A stretch of DNA of 17,536 nt, from contig JAJYSO010000008.1 in NCBI GenBank assembly GCA_021793535.1, forward strand, positions 1 to 17,536, given 5' to 3'. Shown here one piece after another: positions 7,787-14,663 of the stretch (its first letter is position 1; every line of letters begins with the position of its first letter). A program made the translations under genes and the position numbers. The notes below the pieces were generated by a model. It searched no databases, was not told the DNA's origin, and was given only the letters and a program-made list of their open reading frames with translations. This stretch comes from Bacteroidota bacterium (GTDB lineage Bacteria > Bacteroidota > Bacteroidia > Flavobacteriales > Flavobacteriaceae).

Positions 7787-9610
7787 TTATCTCTGATAGA
7801 CGTTATTTACTCGATTCACATCCATCATGCGCTGGGAAGGATCAATTTCTATCCTCTTAAGTTGAGCTTCGGGTCGGTTGATTTTCAACTCATAGGTAGG
7901 ATTGGTCCACGGCCAATCGGACTGTATATTCTTCGCCTCGGGTTTAGACCAATACATCATCCGCAAAGGAATGTAAAAATACTCCGAAGCACCATCGGTA
8001 TACTCCACTTTAATATCCAACGGCATGGGCATCAACCCAATACGTTTTAAGGTAACCTTTGTCTGCGCCCCTTCACCCGATACCTGATCAATGGCATAAT
8101 CGATCGTATTGGTGGTCTTGATCCAATCGGTAAGGTACCACTGCAACTCTGCTCCGGAAACTTTTTCAGCCACTCGGATAAAATCATTGGGAGTTGGGTG
8201 TTTAAAGCCCCATTCCCTATAATATCGCTTTAAGGTCTTGGACAGGTTGTCTTCCCCAATAAGATACCCCAATTGGTAGAGAAAAAGCGCACCTTTGGTA
8301 TACGCATTCACACTGTAGTTCAAGTTGGTTTTATACCGATCCGAATGCGTTGTCTCCGGCTGTTCCTCTCCCGAATTGGCCAATTTAGAATAGGATGCAT
8401 AATAGTTCTTAAACGGAAAAGCACTGGGTTCTTTCTTGATGGAGTTCATAAAAAGGGTCGAGATGTAACTGGTAAACCCTTCATCCATCCAGGGGTGTGT
8501 GGATTCGTTGGTAGCCAATACCATATGGAACCAGGAATGGGCCCATTCATGCGCTGTCGTTCCCAACAGACTGCCATAGGGTTTATCCCCAACAACAAGG
8601 GTGGCCATCGCGTATTCCATTCCGCCATCCCCTCCTTGAATAATCGAATATTGATCGTAAGGGTATGGACCGACATGGGAGGTATAGAAGTCATACAGCC
8701 GCAAGGCGTCCTTTTCCAGTTGCTTCCAATTTTCAATTACACTTGGCTTGTTTTTATACAAAAAATGTAAAGTTGTTTCTCCGTCATTAGTCTGTACAAT
8801 ATCGTGGAGGTATTCAGGATCGGCAGCCCACATAAAATCATGAACTTTGGGTGCGATAAAGTGCCAGGTCAAGGTTTTCCCATCGTGTTTTACAGGATGA
8901 TCCGGGTTCTCCTGATACCCATGCCCTACTTCTTCCGGATTCTGCAAATAACCAGAGCCTCCGACCACATAGTCTTTGTCAATAGTGATCCTGACATCAA
9001 AATCACCCCAGACCCCGTGGAATTCACGAGCAATATATGGATCAGCATGCCATCCTTCAAAGTCGTATTCCGCCAGCTTAGGGTACCATTGGCTCACCGA
9101 TAAAGCTACTCCTTCGGCATTATCCCGGCCCGCCCGCCTGATCTGCAACGGAACCTGTCCGTCAAAATCCAGCGACAGCGTGGTTTTTTGCCCCGGCAAT
9201 AAAGGCTGGTCTAACTTTAATTGATAGATCGTACCTACCGTTTTCCCTTCGATTTTTTTCCCGTCTTGACGGATGTTCTTCAGTTTCAAATAACCGATTT
9301 CTTGTGGTGACAATTTTGATATCCGATCTCGTACTCGGGCATCCGGATCGGCTATGGTTCGGGAACGGACATCCATTTCACTTCCCGGCTGAAAAGCGTT
9401 GTAAAACAAATGGTAAAAAACCTGATGGAGGGTATCTGGAGAGTTATTGGTGTAGACCAGTTTTTGTGATCCCGAATACTGAAAATTATCAACGTTCATC
9501 ACCACATCCATGGTATAATCCACATGCTGTTGCCAATAGGAGGTATTGCCCTGGGCAAATACGGCCATTGGAAAGAAGAGTGTTACGTATAAAAAAAGTC
9601 GGCTGTTCAT
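7787..9610 (-). CDS. Secreted M1-family (gluzincin) metallopeptidase
   Basis: This is a zinc aminopeptidase-type enzyme that should act in the periplasm or outside the cell. With the ATG at 9610 the product has 607 residues and a signal peptide (MNSRLFLYVTLFFPMAVFAQ, likely cleaved after FA). The N-terminal beta domain leads to the substrate motif GGMEY at 329-333 and the zinc site HEWAH at 354-358, with the third ligand Glu377 in WMDEGFTSY. The frame continues upstream to 9694, but that would add 28 residues before the signal peptide and run through the upstream terminator region, so I reject it. It lacks the long C-terminal helical repeat of aminopeptidase N (about 870 residues), as in other short M1 enzymes of Bacteroidota. 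I see no good promoter in 9611-9670. Confidence 0.92.
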   Translation of the reverse strand: MNSRLFLYVTLFFPMAVFAQGNTSYWQQHVDYTMDVVMNVDNFQYSGSQKLVYTNNSPDTLHQVFYHLFYNAFQPGSEMDVRSRTIADPDARVRDRISKLSPQEIGYLKLKNIRQDGKKIEGKTVGTIYQLKLDQPLLPGQKTTLSLDFDGQVPLQIRRAGRDNAEGVALSVSQWYPKLAEYDFEGWHADPYIAREFHGVWGDFDVRITIDKDYVVGGSGYLQNPEEVGHGYQENPDHPVKHDGKTLTWHFIAPKVHDFMWAADPEYLHDIVQTNDGETTLHFLYKNKPSVIENWKQLEKDALRLYDFYTSHVGPYPYDQYSIIQGGDGGMEYAMATLVVGDKPYGSLLGTTAHEWAHSWFHMVLATNESTHPWMDEGFTSYISTLFMNSIKKEPSAFPFKNYYASYSKLANSGEEQPETTHSDRYKTNLNYSVNAYTKGALFLYQLGYLIGEDNLSKTLKRYYREWGFKHPTPNDFIRVAEKVSGAELQWYLTDWIKTTNTIDYAIDQVSGEGAQTKVTLKRIGLMPMPLDIKVEYTDGASEYFYIPLRMMYWSKPEAKNIQSDWPWTNPTYELKINRPEAQLKRIEIDPSQRMMDVNRVNNVYQR

Positions 9611-9670
9611 GCTAAAAAACTTTGAGAAAGTGAAGATATGAATTTTATTTTTAGAGGACTTGTAGTATAT

Positions 9671-9702
9671 AAAAAACCACCTCGTAAAACACAAAGAGGT
9701 GG
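9671..9702 (-). terminator. Intrinsic terminator of the bacilliredoxin gene
   Basis: On the minus strand a perfect 7-pair GC-rich stem (CCACCTC at 9702-9696 with GAGGTGG at 9683-9677, 12-base loop) is followed directly by six Ts (9676-9671). This is a textbook rho-independent terminator, about 60-90 bases after the bacilliredoxin stop. Confidence 0.8.
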
Positions 9703-9712
9703 CTCATTCACT

Positions 9713-9751
9713 ATAGCACTCCCCCTTGTCAAGGACACAGGAGTGTGCTAT
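9713..9751 (-). repeat. Imperfect inverted repeat (second hairpin) downstream of the bacilliredoxin gene
   Basis: ATAGCAC at 9713-9719 pairs with GTGCTAT at 9745-9751. After a small bulge, TCC pairs with GGA. An inner CCTT/AAGG mini-stem with a 3-base loop lies at 9724-9734. It sits between the stop codon at 9764 and the T-tract terminator and has no T-tract of its own. It may protect the mRNA 3' end or be part of a small 3' RNA. Confidence 0.5.
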
Positions 9752-9763
9752 GCACAAAACAAC

Positions 9764-10177
9764 TTATGCACAATATTCATTAAAAGCCTGCTTTAGGTTT
9801 TGTGCAATCACGCTGGCCGGGCGGCCTTCAATATGATGACGTTCTAGCATATGCACCAATTCCCCATCTTTAAACAATGCCATCGAAGGCGAACTAGGGG
9901 GGAAGGGAACCATATATTCACGCGCTTTATCTACCGCCTCCATATCAACGCCCGCAAAGGCAGTATACAGATGGTCGGGTTTGAGATCGTTTTCCAAAGC
10001 TTGTGCAACACCCGGACGGGCATTGGCCGCAGCACAACCACAAACCGAGTTAATGACAACCAAAGCCGTTCCTTTTTCATTTAAAGCTTGATCCACAGCT
10101 TCTGGTGTTTGCAATTCATGAAAACCTACACCCGTAAGTTCTTCACGCATGGGTTTTACTAATTCTGGTGGATACAT
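9764..10177 (-). CDS. Bacilliredoxin, BrxA/BrxB family (DUF1094)
   Basis: This thioredoxin-fold disulfide oxidoreductase is cytoplasmic; in Firmicutes the family removes bacillithiol from mixed disulfides. The 137-residue product starts MYPPELVKPMREELT, the conserved N-terminus, and carries the diagnostic C-G-C motif at residues 46-48 in VINSVCGCAAANARP. A C-terminal Cys136 is extra. Length is normal. Whether the partner here is bacillithiol, which many Bacteroidota are thought to make, cannot be read from the window. It is a single-gene unit, with a strong promoter match upstream and a strong intrinsic terminator downstream. Confidence 0.93.
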   Translation of the reverse strand: MYPPELVKPMREELTGVGFHELQTPEAVDQALNEKGTALVVINSVCGCAAANARPGVAQALENDLKPDHLYTAFAGVDMEAVDKAREYMVPFPPSSPSMALFKDGELVHMLERHHIEGRPASVIAQNLKQAFNEYCA

Positions 10178-10211
10178 ATATTTTAGGTTTAAGTTTTAAA
10201 ATCAGTTTCCC

Positions 10212-10241
10212 CAAAATTACAAAGAATTATCGGAATGCAAA
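10212..10241 (-). promoter_or_regulatory. Bacilliredoxin promoter
   Basis: On the minus strand TTTG (10241-10238) is followed after exactly 18 bases by TAATTTTG (10219-10212), an exact TAnnTTTG. This is the best promoter match in the window. It predicts a leader of about 25-30 bases before the ATG at 10177. Confidence 0.7.
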
Positions 10242-10311
10242 CCGCTCTCCCTTAAATTAGGATAGAATTATCTTCTTTAAAAAAGTATTTCCTTATAACG
10301 GCACATCCTAG

Positions 10312-10376
10312 ATTTTAAAGAAATTTTTTTAAGGCTCGCGCCTATTTTTCTTTGAAACCAAAAATTTTAAAGAAAT
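10312..10376 (+). repeat. 13-base direct repeat upstream of the ABC transporter gene
   Basis: ATTTTAAAGAAAT occurs at 10312-10324 and again at 10364-10376, 52 bases apart start to start (about five helical turns), just upstream of the ABC transporter start. It is AT-rich, so chance is possible. It could be a paired protein-binding site. Confidence 0.4.
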
Positions 10377-10380
10377 GCCC

Positions 10381-10388
10381 TATTTTTG
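10381..10388 (+). promoter_or_regulatory. Candidate -7 element abutting the ABC transporter start codon
   Basis: TATTTTTG is an exact TAnnTTTG match whose last base is only 7 bases before the ATG at 10395, so a transcript from it would be leaderless or nearly so. An alternative, TATTTTTC at 10343-10350, would give a leader of roughly 38 bases. Neither has a well-spaced TTTG. Confidence 0.4.
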
Positions 10389-10394
10389 CAACAG

Positions 10395-12179
10395 ATGTCT
10401 CTATTTGATTTATACCGATACCTGATTCCGTATGTCCGGCAATACCGCTGGCTCATCATCTCGGCCTTGTTTTTAACCTTGGTCGGGTCCTTTACAGCGC
10501 AGGTGAACGCTTTTGTGCTCCGTTATGCAGTGGATGAAGTTAATGCCTTGGTTGAAGGCGGCAAGACCCTGAGCGATGGTAAGCGGGTGCTCATTATCAT
10601 CTCCACTGTTTTGCTGGGGAAAGAAATCCTGAACGTCTTCATTACCTTCGGACAGCAATTCTATGGGCAAGAACTGCGGATTTTTATCACCAGAGATTTA
10701 TCCGATGCGGTTATTGATAAGCTTTTAAGCTACCGCATGTCTTTTTTTGCTTCACAGGAAAATGAAGCGGGTAAACTCCAGACACGAATATCCAGAGGAG
10801 TCTCCAGTTTAACCCGTCTGGTGCAGAGTTTTTTCATCAATATCCTTCCCCTTTTTACCAGCTCTTTGATCGCCTTAATCCTAATGTTCCGAGCCAACTT
10901 TTCGGTAGGATTGGTCGGGCTGGCTATTGTTCCGGTGTACATTTACATCATTATCAAACAGGCCAATACCTTAAAAGGCTGGCGCCGAAACATGCGGAGC
11001 TTTTACGAAAAAAAGAACCAGGGAATTATCGGCATCATTCAATCGATGAACGTCATCAAATCCTTTAATCGGGAAAACATCGAGTTCCAAAAGCAAAGCA
11101 AGATTCAGTACGATATGACCGAGAATCAGCTACAGACCCAAAAGACCAGCTATATTTTTAACGGCGTCAAGACCTTTGTGGAACAAATCGGGGTGGTGCT
11201 GATCATTATCTTAACGGCCTACCTGGTTTTGGATGGGCAGATGAGCATCGGAATGATCATGTATCACATCATGCTCTTCGGAAACGTAACAGCTCCCATT
11301 GGACAACTGCATCGTATTTTTGATGATATGAACGATGCGCTGATTTATTCGGAAAGTTTCTTTAACGTCCTCCATGCTGAAGACCAAAAGGAAGGTTCGG
11401 GTCAGTATATCCCCAAAAAGGTCATCGGAAAATTCGAGCTCAAAGGGGTAGATTTTGCTTATCCCAACGGAACAAAAGCTTTGCAAGAAGTAAACATGGA
11501 AATTCTCCCTAATAAAATTACGGCATTTGTCGGGCTCAGCGGAGCGGGAAAAAGCACAGTCATCAACTTGCTCGACAAATTCTATGAACCCAATAAAGGA
11601 GAAGTCCTGTTAGACGGAGTACCTCTACGGGAGTACGACACTCAATTTTTACGGGACCACATTGGACTGGTATTGCAGAAGAACCACATTTTTAGTGGGA
11701 GCATAGAAGAAAATATTCGATACGGAAAACCCGATGCTTCAAAAGAAGAAGTGATTGTAGCAGCCCAAAAAGCGTATATTTATGATCAAGTCATCGAGCT
11801 TCCCAAGCAATTCGAGACCAATGCATTGGACCTCTCGGGGGGCCAACAACAACGCATCGCTATTGCCCGAATGTTCTTAAAAAATCCCCCCATTATCTTT
11901 CTGGACGAACCTACGGCCAGTCTAGATGCCATCGCCACAGAACAAATCAAGAAGAGTTTGGACGCCATCAAGGCTAACCGAACCGTAATCATCGTCTCAC
12001 ACAGCATCTCACAAATTATCGACGCCGATCAGATTTACGCTATGGAGGCTGGGAAAGTAGTGGAATCCGGCACGCACGAAGAGGCCTACCACCAAAACGG
12101 AGTGTACAAAAAGATCTTTGATGCCATGGCCCGAAGCCTGAACATCGAAAAGATCTCTAAGACATACGAAGCCGACTAA
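10395..12179 (+). CDS. ABC exporter half-transporter (fused membrane and ATP-binding domains)
   Basis: The 594-residue protein joins a six-helix membrane domain (residues about 1-315) to a nucleotide-binding domain, and should act as a dimer in the inner membrane. Visible motifs are Walker A GLSGAGKST at about 380-388, Q-loop LVLQKNHIFSG at 425-435, signature LSGGQQQR at 480-487, Walker B IIFLDE at 500-505 with catalytic Glu505, D-loop SLD, and the switch His536 in VSHS. The stretch before the signature is FETNALDLSGGQ. The usual exporter X-loop (TxVGExG) is absent and the segment is about four residues shorter than normal. The substrate is unknown; lipid, peptide or drug export are all possible. 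The start is the ATG at 10395, since the upstream in-frame TTG lies inside a promoter-like box. It converges with dacB across 35 bases that show no hairpin. Confidence 0.9.
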   Translation: MSLFDLYRYLIPYVRQYRWLIISALFLTLVGSFTAQVNAFVLRYAVDEVNALVEGGKTLSDGKRVLIIISTVLLGKEILNVFITFGQQFYGQELRIFITRDLSDAVIDKLLSYRMSFFASQENEAGKLQTRISRGVSSLTRLVQSFFINILPLFTSSLIALILMFRANFSVGLVGLAIVPVYIYIIIKQANTLKGWRRNMRSFYEKKNQGIIGIIQSMNVIKSFNRENIEFQKQSKIQYDMTENQLQTQKTSYIFNGVKTFVEQIGVVLIIILTAYLVLDGQMSIGMIMYHIMLFGNVTAPIGQLHRIFDDMNDALIYSESFFNVLHAEDQKEGSGQYIPKKVIGKFELKGVDFAYPNGTKALQEVNMEILPNKITAFVGLSGAGKSTVINLLDKFYEPNKGEVLLDGVPLREYDTQFLRDHIGLVLQKNHIFSGSIEENIRYGKPDASKEEVIVAAQKAYIYDQVIELPKQFETNALDLSGGQQQRIAIARMFLKNPPIIFLDEPTASLDAIATEQIKKSLDAIKANRTVIIVSHSISQIIDADQIYAMEAGKVVESGTHEEAYHQNGVYKKIFDAMARSLNIEKISKTYEAD

Positions 12180-12214
12180 GACTGTATACTGCCCTTGTGT
12201 CCTCTACCTTTCCT

Positions 12215-13516
12215 TTAATTTTTTTCGTAAACCGCCTGAATAAATTTCTCCGTTTGCTTTCGACCCAAGTTCGAAGATTCAGTCAAGCCGTTAATGACAG
12301 TACTGAAAAAAAGCAGCTTATTTTTTTTGGTCAAAAGATAACCGCTCAGGGCAACCGCCTTATTCAAGGTCCCGGTTTTGGCAAAGAGCTTCCCGCTTAA
12401 GTCCTTATACAGTCCTTCCAAGGTCCCGGTATCCCCTGTAGGCAAAATATCGAAAAGCTCTTGGTGATCCACTTGGGCGTACAAGAGTTTCAACACTGTG
12501 ATCAAATCATCGGGAGAAGACAAATCGCCAAAGGACAATCCGGATCCATCCAATAAAACGGGGTGGTCCGGAAATTTAAAATCGTACTGCTTCAGATGAT
12601 CGATCAGCCGGACAGAATTAATTTCGTTAAACAAAGCCATAGAGACCATATACTGCGTCTGTTCCGCAAAGAAATTATCGCTGCGATGCATCATTGGGGT
12701 CAGCAGGCTATCCAGCGGTACGTTGCGAACATTTTTCCAGTTTTGGTCGGCCAATTCAACGGCGCTGGTAGTCACCGGTTTTTTTAGCGTGTCTTGCAAC
12801 AGTCTTGCGATCAATTCATCGGAAGGAATAAACGGAACCGCTTGCTTACGCGAAGAGGTGAAATCTTTAATGCGATAGGTAAAGCGGTTGGCTCTTTCTT
12901 TTCGTTGTACATAAAAAGAAGCGCGATATGGAGGGTTCTTATCTTCCTTTTCCAAATGCTCCGGCTGTGCAAAATAATCTGGTGTGGATTGTAAAGTTCC
13001 CGCTCCGGTATAAAACTGGATCACGTTTCCGTAAATCGGGAACGCACTGCGCTCAGGCTGCCATCCAGCATTGTAATAATCCCAGGCCCAAGCCGGGCCA
13101 AAACGACCGTTTTCGTTTTTGGTTTCAACAACCGCAATGGGAAGTTGCTCCTTCACTAGAAAGTCATATACGGGTTGGTCTTTAAAATCAGGGTGTAAAA
13201 AAGAAGGATCTCCTGTTCCGCGAATATACAAGGTATCATTTTGACGTTGGTACTGAATTCCGGTGGTAGAATCGGTCAAGTAGCGTTTGGCAGCATACAG
13301 GGTATAAAGTTTATTGTTGCTGGCCACGGTAAAGTAGCGTGAACCATTGTGTTGGAAGATTACTTTATCCTTTGCCGGATCATAAATACTGATCCCGATA
13401 TGGGTATGCTGGAGTTCCTTATTTTGTGTGAGGTACTTTTTGGCCTCCCTTTTTTGGGCATTCAACGGGAGTATAAAAAGAAACAGTAGACCAATTAAAA
13501 TTGTTTTTTTCATCAT
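12215..13516 (-). CDS. dacB: D-alanyl-D-alanine carboxypeptidase/endopeptidase (PBP4, peptidase S13)
   Basis: This periplasmic enzyme trims pentapeptide stems and cleaves D-Ala-mDAP crosslinks in peptidoglycan. The 433-residue product has a signal peptide (hydrophobic stretch ending PLNA, cleavage near residue 20). The three penicillin-binding motifs are present: SNNK with nucleophile Ser66 and Lys69, SDN at 279-281 in MHRSDNFFAEQ, and KTG at 380-382. DGSGLS at 323-328 is the usual S13 landmark. It is somewhat shorter than E. coli PBP4 (477 residues). The start is one of two adjacent ATGs (13516 or 13513). It has its own promoter and a leader of about 100 bases with a marked hairpin. Confidence 0.93.
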   Translation of the reverse strand: MMKKTILIGLLFLFILPLNAQKREAKKYLTQNKELQHTHIGISIYDPAKDKVIFQHNGSRYFTVASNNKLYTLYAAKRYLTDSTTGIQYQRQNDTLYIRGTGDPSFLHPDFKDQPVYDFLVKEQLPIAVVETKNENGRFGPAWAWDYYNAGWQPERSAFPIYGNVIQFYTGAGTLQSTPDYFAQPEHLEKEDKNPPYRASFYVQRKERANRFTYRIKDFTSSRKQAVPFIPSDELIARLLQDTLKKPVTTSAVELADQNWKNVRNVPLDSLLTPMMHRSDNFFAEQTQYMVSMALFNEINSVRLIDHLKQYDFKFPDHPVLLDGSGLSFGDLSSPDDLITVLKLLYAQVDHQELFDILPTGDTGTLEGLYKDLSGKLFAKTGTLNKAVALSGYLLTKKNKLLFFSTVINGLTESSNLGRKQTEKFIQAVYEKN

Positions 13517-13569
13517 GTAACTGAGATGGAATGATTAGTTCTATGGGTTCATTGATTCAGGGCAATCCT

Positions 13570-13610
13570 CCTGCAAGGCCTGCTATAAGGGTATTTTAAC
13601 TCTTGCAGGC
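13570..13610 (-). promoter_or_regulatory. Structured 5' leader of dacB with two mutually exclusive stems
   Basis: CCTGCAAG at 13570-13577 is perfectly complementary to CTTGCAGG at 13602-13609 (8 pairs, 24-base loop). The segment GCCTGC at 13578-13583 is also complementary to GCAGGC at 13605-13610 (6 pairs). Both stems need the same right arm, so they compete. The element begins just after the predicted dacB transcription start and an AGGAGG lies directly downstream of it, about 50 bases before the ATG. Confidence 0.45.
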
Positions 13611-13615
13611 TACTG

Positions 13616-13704
13616 GGGATCACAAATATAACAAATCCTTAAAAAAAGTTGCTCTTGTTTAAAAACTATTCGAATCAGCGGCCAAAAAAACCTGTCGTGA
13701 TCCC
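13616..13704. repeat. 8-base inverted repeat flanking the dacB promoter region
   Basis: GGGATCAC at 13616-13623 and its complement GTGATCCC at 13697-13704 are separated by 73 bases. The left copy abuts the dacB -7 box; the right copy lies just after the end of the hemF-like gene. It may be a paired operator or chance. Confidence 0.3.
13623..13630 (-). promoter_or_regulatory. dacB promoter -7 element
   Basis: The minus strand reads TATATTTG, an exact TAnnTTTG match. The predicted start point near 13616 gives a leader of about 100 bases. No TTTG -33 sits at ideal spacing; a T-rich tract occupies that position. It separates dacB from the hemF-like gene upstream on the same strand (200-base gap). 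Confidence 0.5.
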
Positions 13705-13716
13705 TTAAAAAAAGAC

Positions 13717-14625
13717 CTAAACCCAATCCTTGGGTGCCCTTAAAACCTCAGCCAATTTCGCTTCTCGACTTCCGGGCTCCGGCTCCCACTCATAGGCAAA
13801 ATCCGCCTGCGGAGGCAACTTCGACAAAACGGCGTCCGGATGAGCGCTTTGTTGCAAAAAGAAGGAGAACCGCGAATCGGCCAAAAAATTAAACTCTGTA
13901 AAACGGCTTCTTCTAAAGGCTTGCCATTGCTTGTGCTTCGCTACCGATGGGGCATCCTTCCGCCGTTCCAAAATGGGCATATAAGAAGGAATAAAAGCCT
14001 CTCCCAAATCTTTGACAAAAGCAAAAAGCCGTGACAAATCCACCTCCTTAGAAGGTCGCAATTGCCCCGTATAGAGTCCTCCTATCCCCAAGGTTTCCCT
14101 TCTTAACCCATTGTAGTAATATCGATCACACCTCTCTTTAAAGCGGCGGTACCAATCCCGGTGGTATGGATCGCAAACTTCACGGCACACCTTGTGAAAA
14201 TATACGGCATCTTCGGCAATGAGGTAATGCGGAATCAAATTCAATCCACAACGCACCCATCGCTGTAAAGGCTCAGCCCCAATTCCCGAGAGTTCACTAT
14301 ACTGCCAATGGGCAAGAATGCTGGGAGCATTGGGGTTTTTAGGATGAAAAACAAGCTCCAGCCCATTTTCATAAACCTTTTGATGCGCTGCCTTCTTCAC
14401 CTCCAAAAAAGGAACGACTGCCGGATCTACAGGAAATTGTCGTGTATAAAAGTGCAAGCTTCCCTTATCCAGAACCTGCCCATTTTGGAGCAGTTTTAAA
14501 CGGCCTTCTTCCAGCGAGGAAGAATAGGAATGAACTTGAAACTTAGTCTTCCCTTCCATCATTTCAACAAGATCGCCAATTTCAGTCTGCAGATGACGGA
14601 GGTAAGCGAAAAATTCGGCTCTCAT
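13717..14625 (-). CDS. HemF-like protein, probable pseudoenzyme of oxygen-dependent coproporphyrinogen III oxidase
   Basis: The 302-residue protein matches HemF in length and along most of its sequence: FHPKNPNAP, IAEDAVYFHK, GIGGLY, PILERRKDA, EFNFL, KLPP and the C-terminal PKDWV all align. HemF converts coproporphyrinogen III to protoporphyrinogen IX using O2. Aligned by memory to the E. coli enzyme, the proton donor and metal ligand His106 is Leu104. Metal ligand His175 is Leu174, substrate residues Asn108 and Arg110 are His106 and Gln108, and Gly-Gly-Arg258-260 is Ser-Ala-His260-262. Ser92 is Glu90, and the GGGxDLTP loop reads RCGLNLIP (125-132). His94 and His144 are kept. The frame is intact, which argues for a retained but non-canonical role rather than decay. 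It is the last gene of a run with trkA, trkH and a 130-residue unknown, 38 bases after the latter. Confidence 0.82.
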   Translation of the reverse strand: MRAEFFAYLRHLQTEIGDLVEMMEGKTKFQVHSYSSSLEEGRLKLLQNGQVLDKGSLHFYTRQFPVDPAVVPFLEVKKAAHQKVYENGLELVFHPKNPNAPSILAHWQYSELSGIGAEPLQRWVRCGLNLIPHYLIAEDAVYFHKVCREVCDPYHRDWYRRFKERCDRYYYNGLRRETLGIGGLYTGQLRPSKEVDLSRLFAFVKDLGEAFIPSYMPILERRKDAPSVAKHKQWQAFRRSRFTEFNFLADSRFSFFLQQSAHPDAVLSKLPPQADFAYEWEPEPGSREAKLAEVLRAPKDWV

Positions 14626-14663
14626 TACTGCTGATTTTTAATGAATACGGAAAGGTAAGGGTT

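Noticed and set aside
8273..8770. 165-residue open frame on the plus strand
   Set aside because: It lies antisense within the M1 peptidase gene and has no family resemblance; it is a shadow of the real gene.
9611..9694. N-terminal extension of the M1 peptidase by 28 residues
   Set aside because: It would place charged and aromatic residues before a perfect signal peptide and would run through the T-tract of the bacilliredoxin terminator.
10386..10394. In-frame TTG three codons upstream of the ABC transporter ATG
   Set aside because: It lies within the promoter-like TATTTTTG; the ATG at 10395 leads straight into the first membrane segment.
13530..13545. Three-codon leader ORF (ATG AAC CCA TAG) in the dacB leader
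   Set aside because: The AGGAGG is about 14 bases away, too far for a normal start, and a three-codon frame arises easily by chance.
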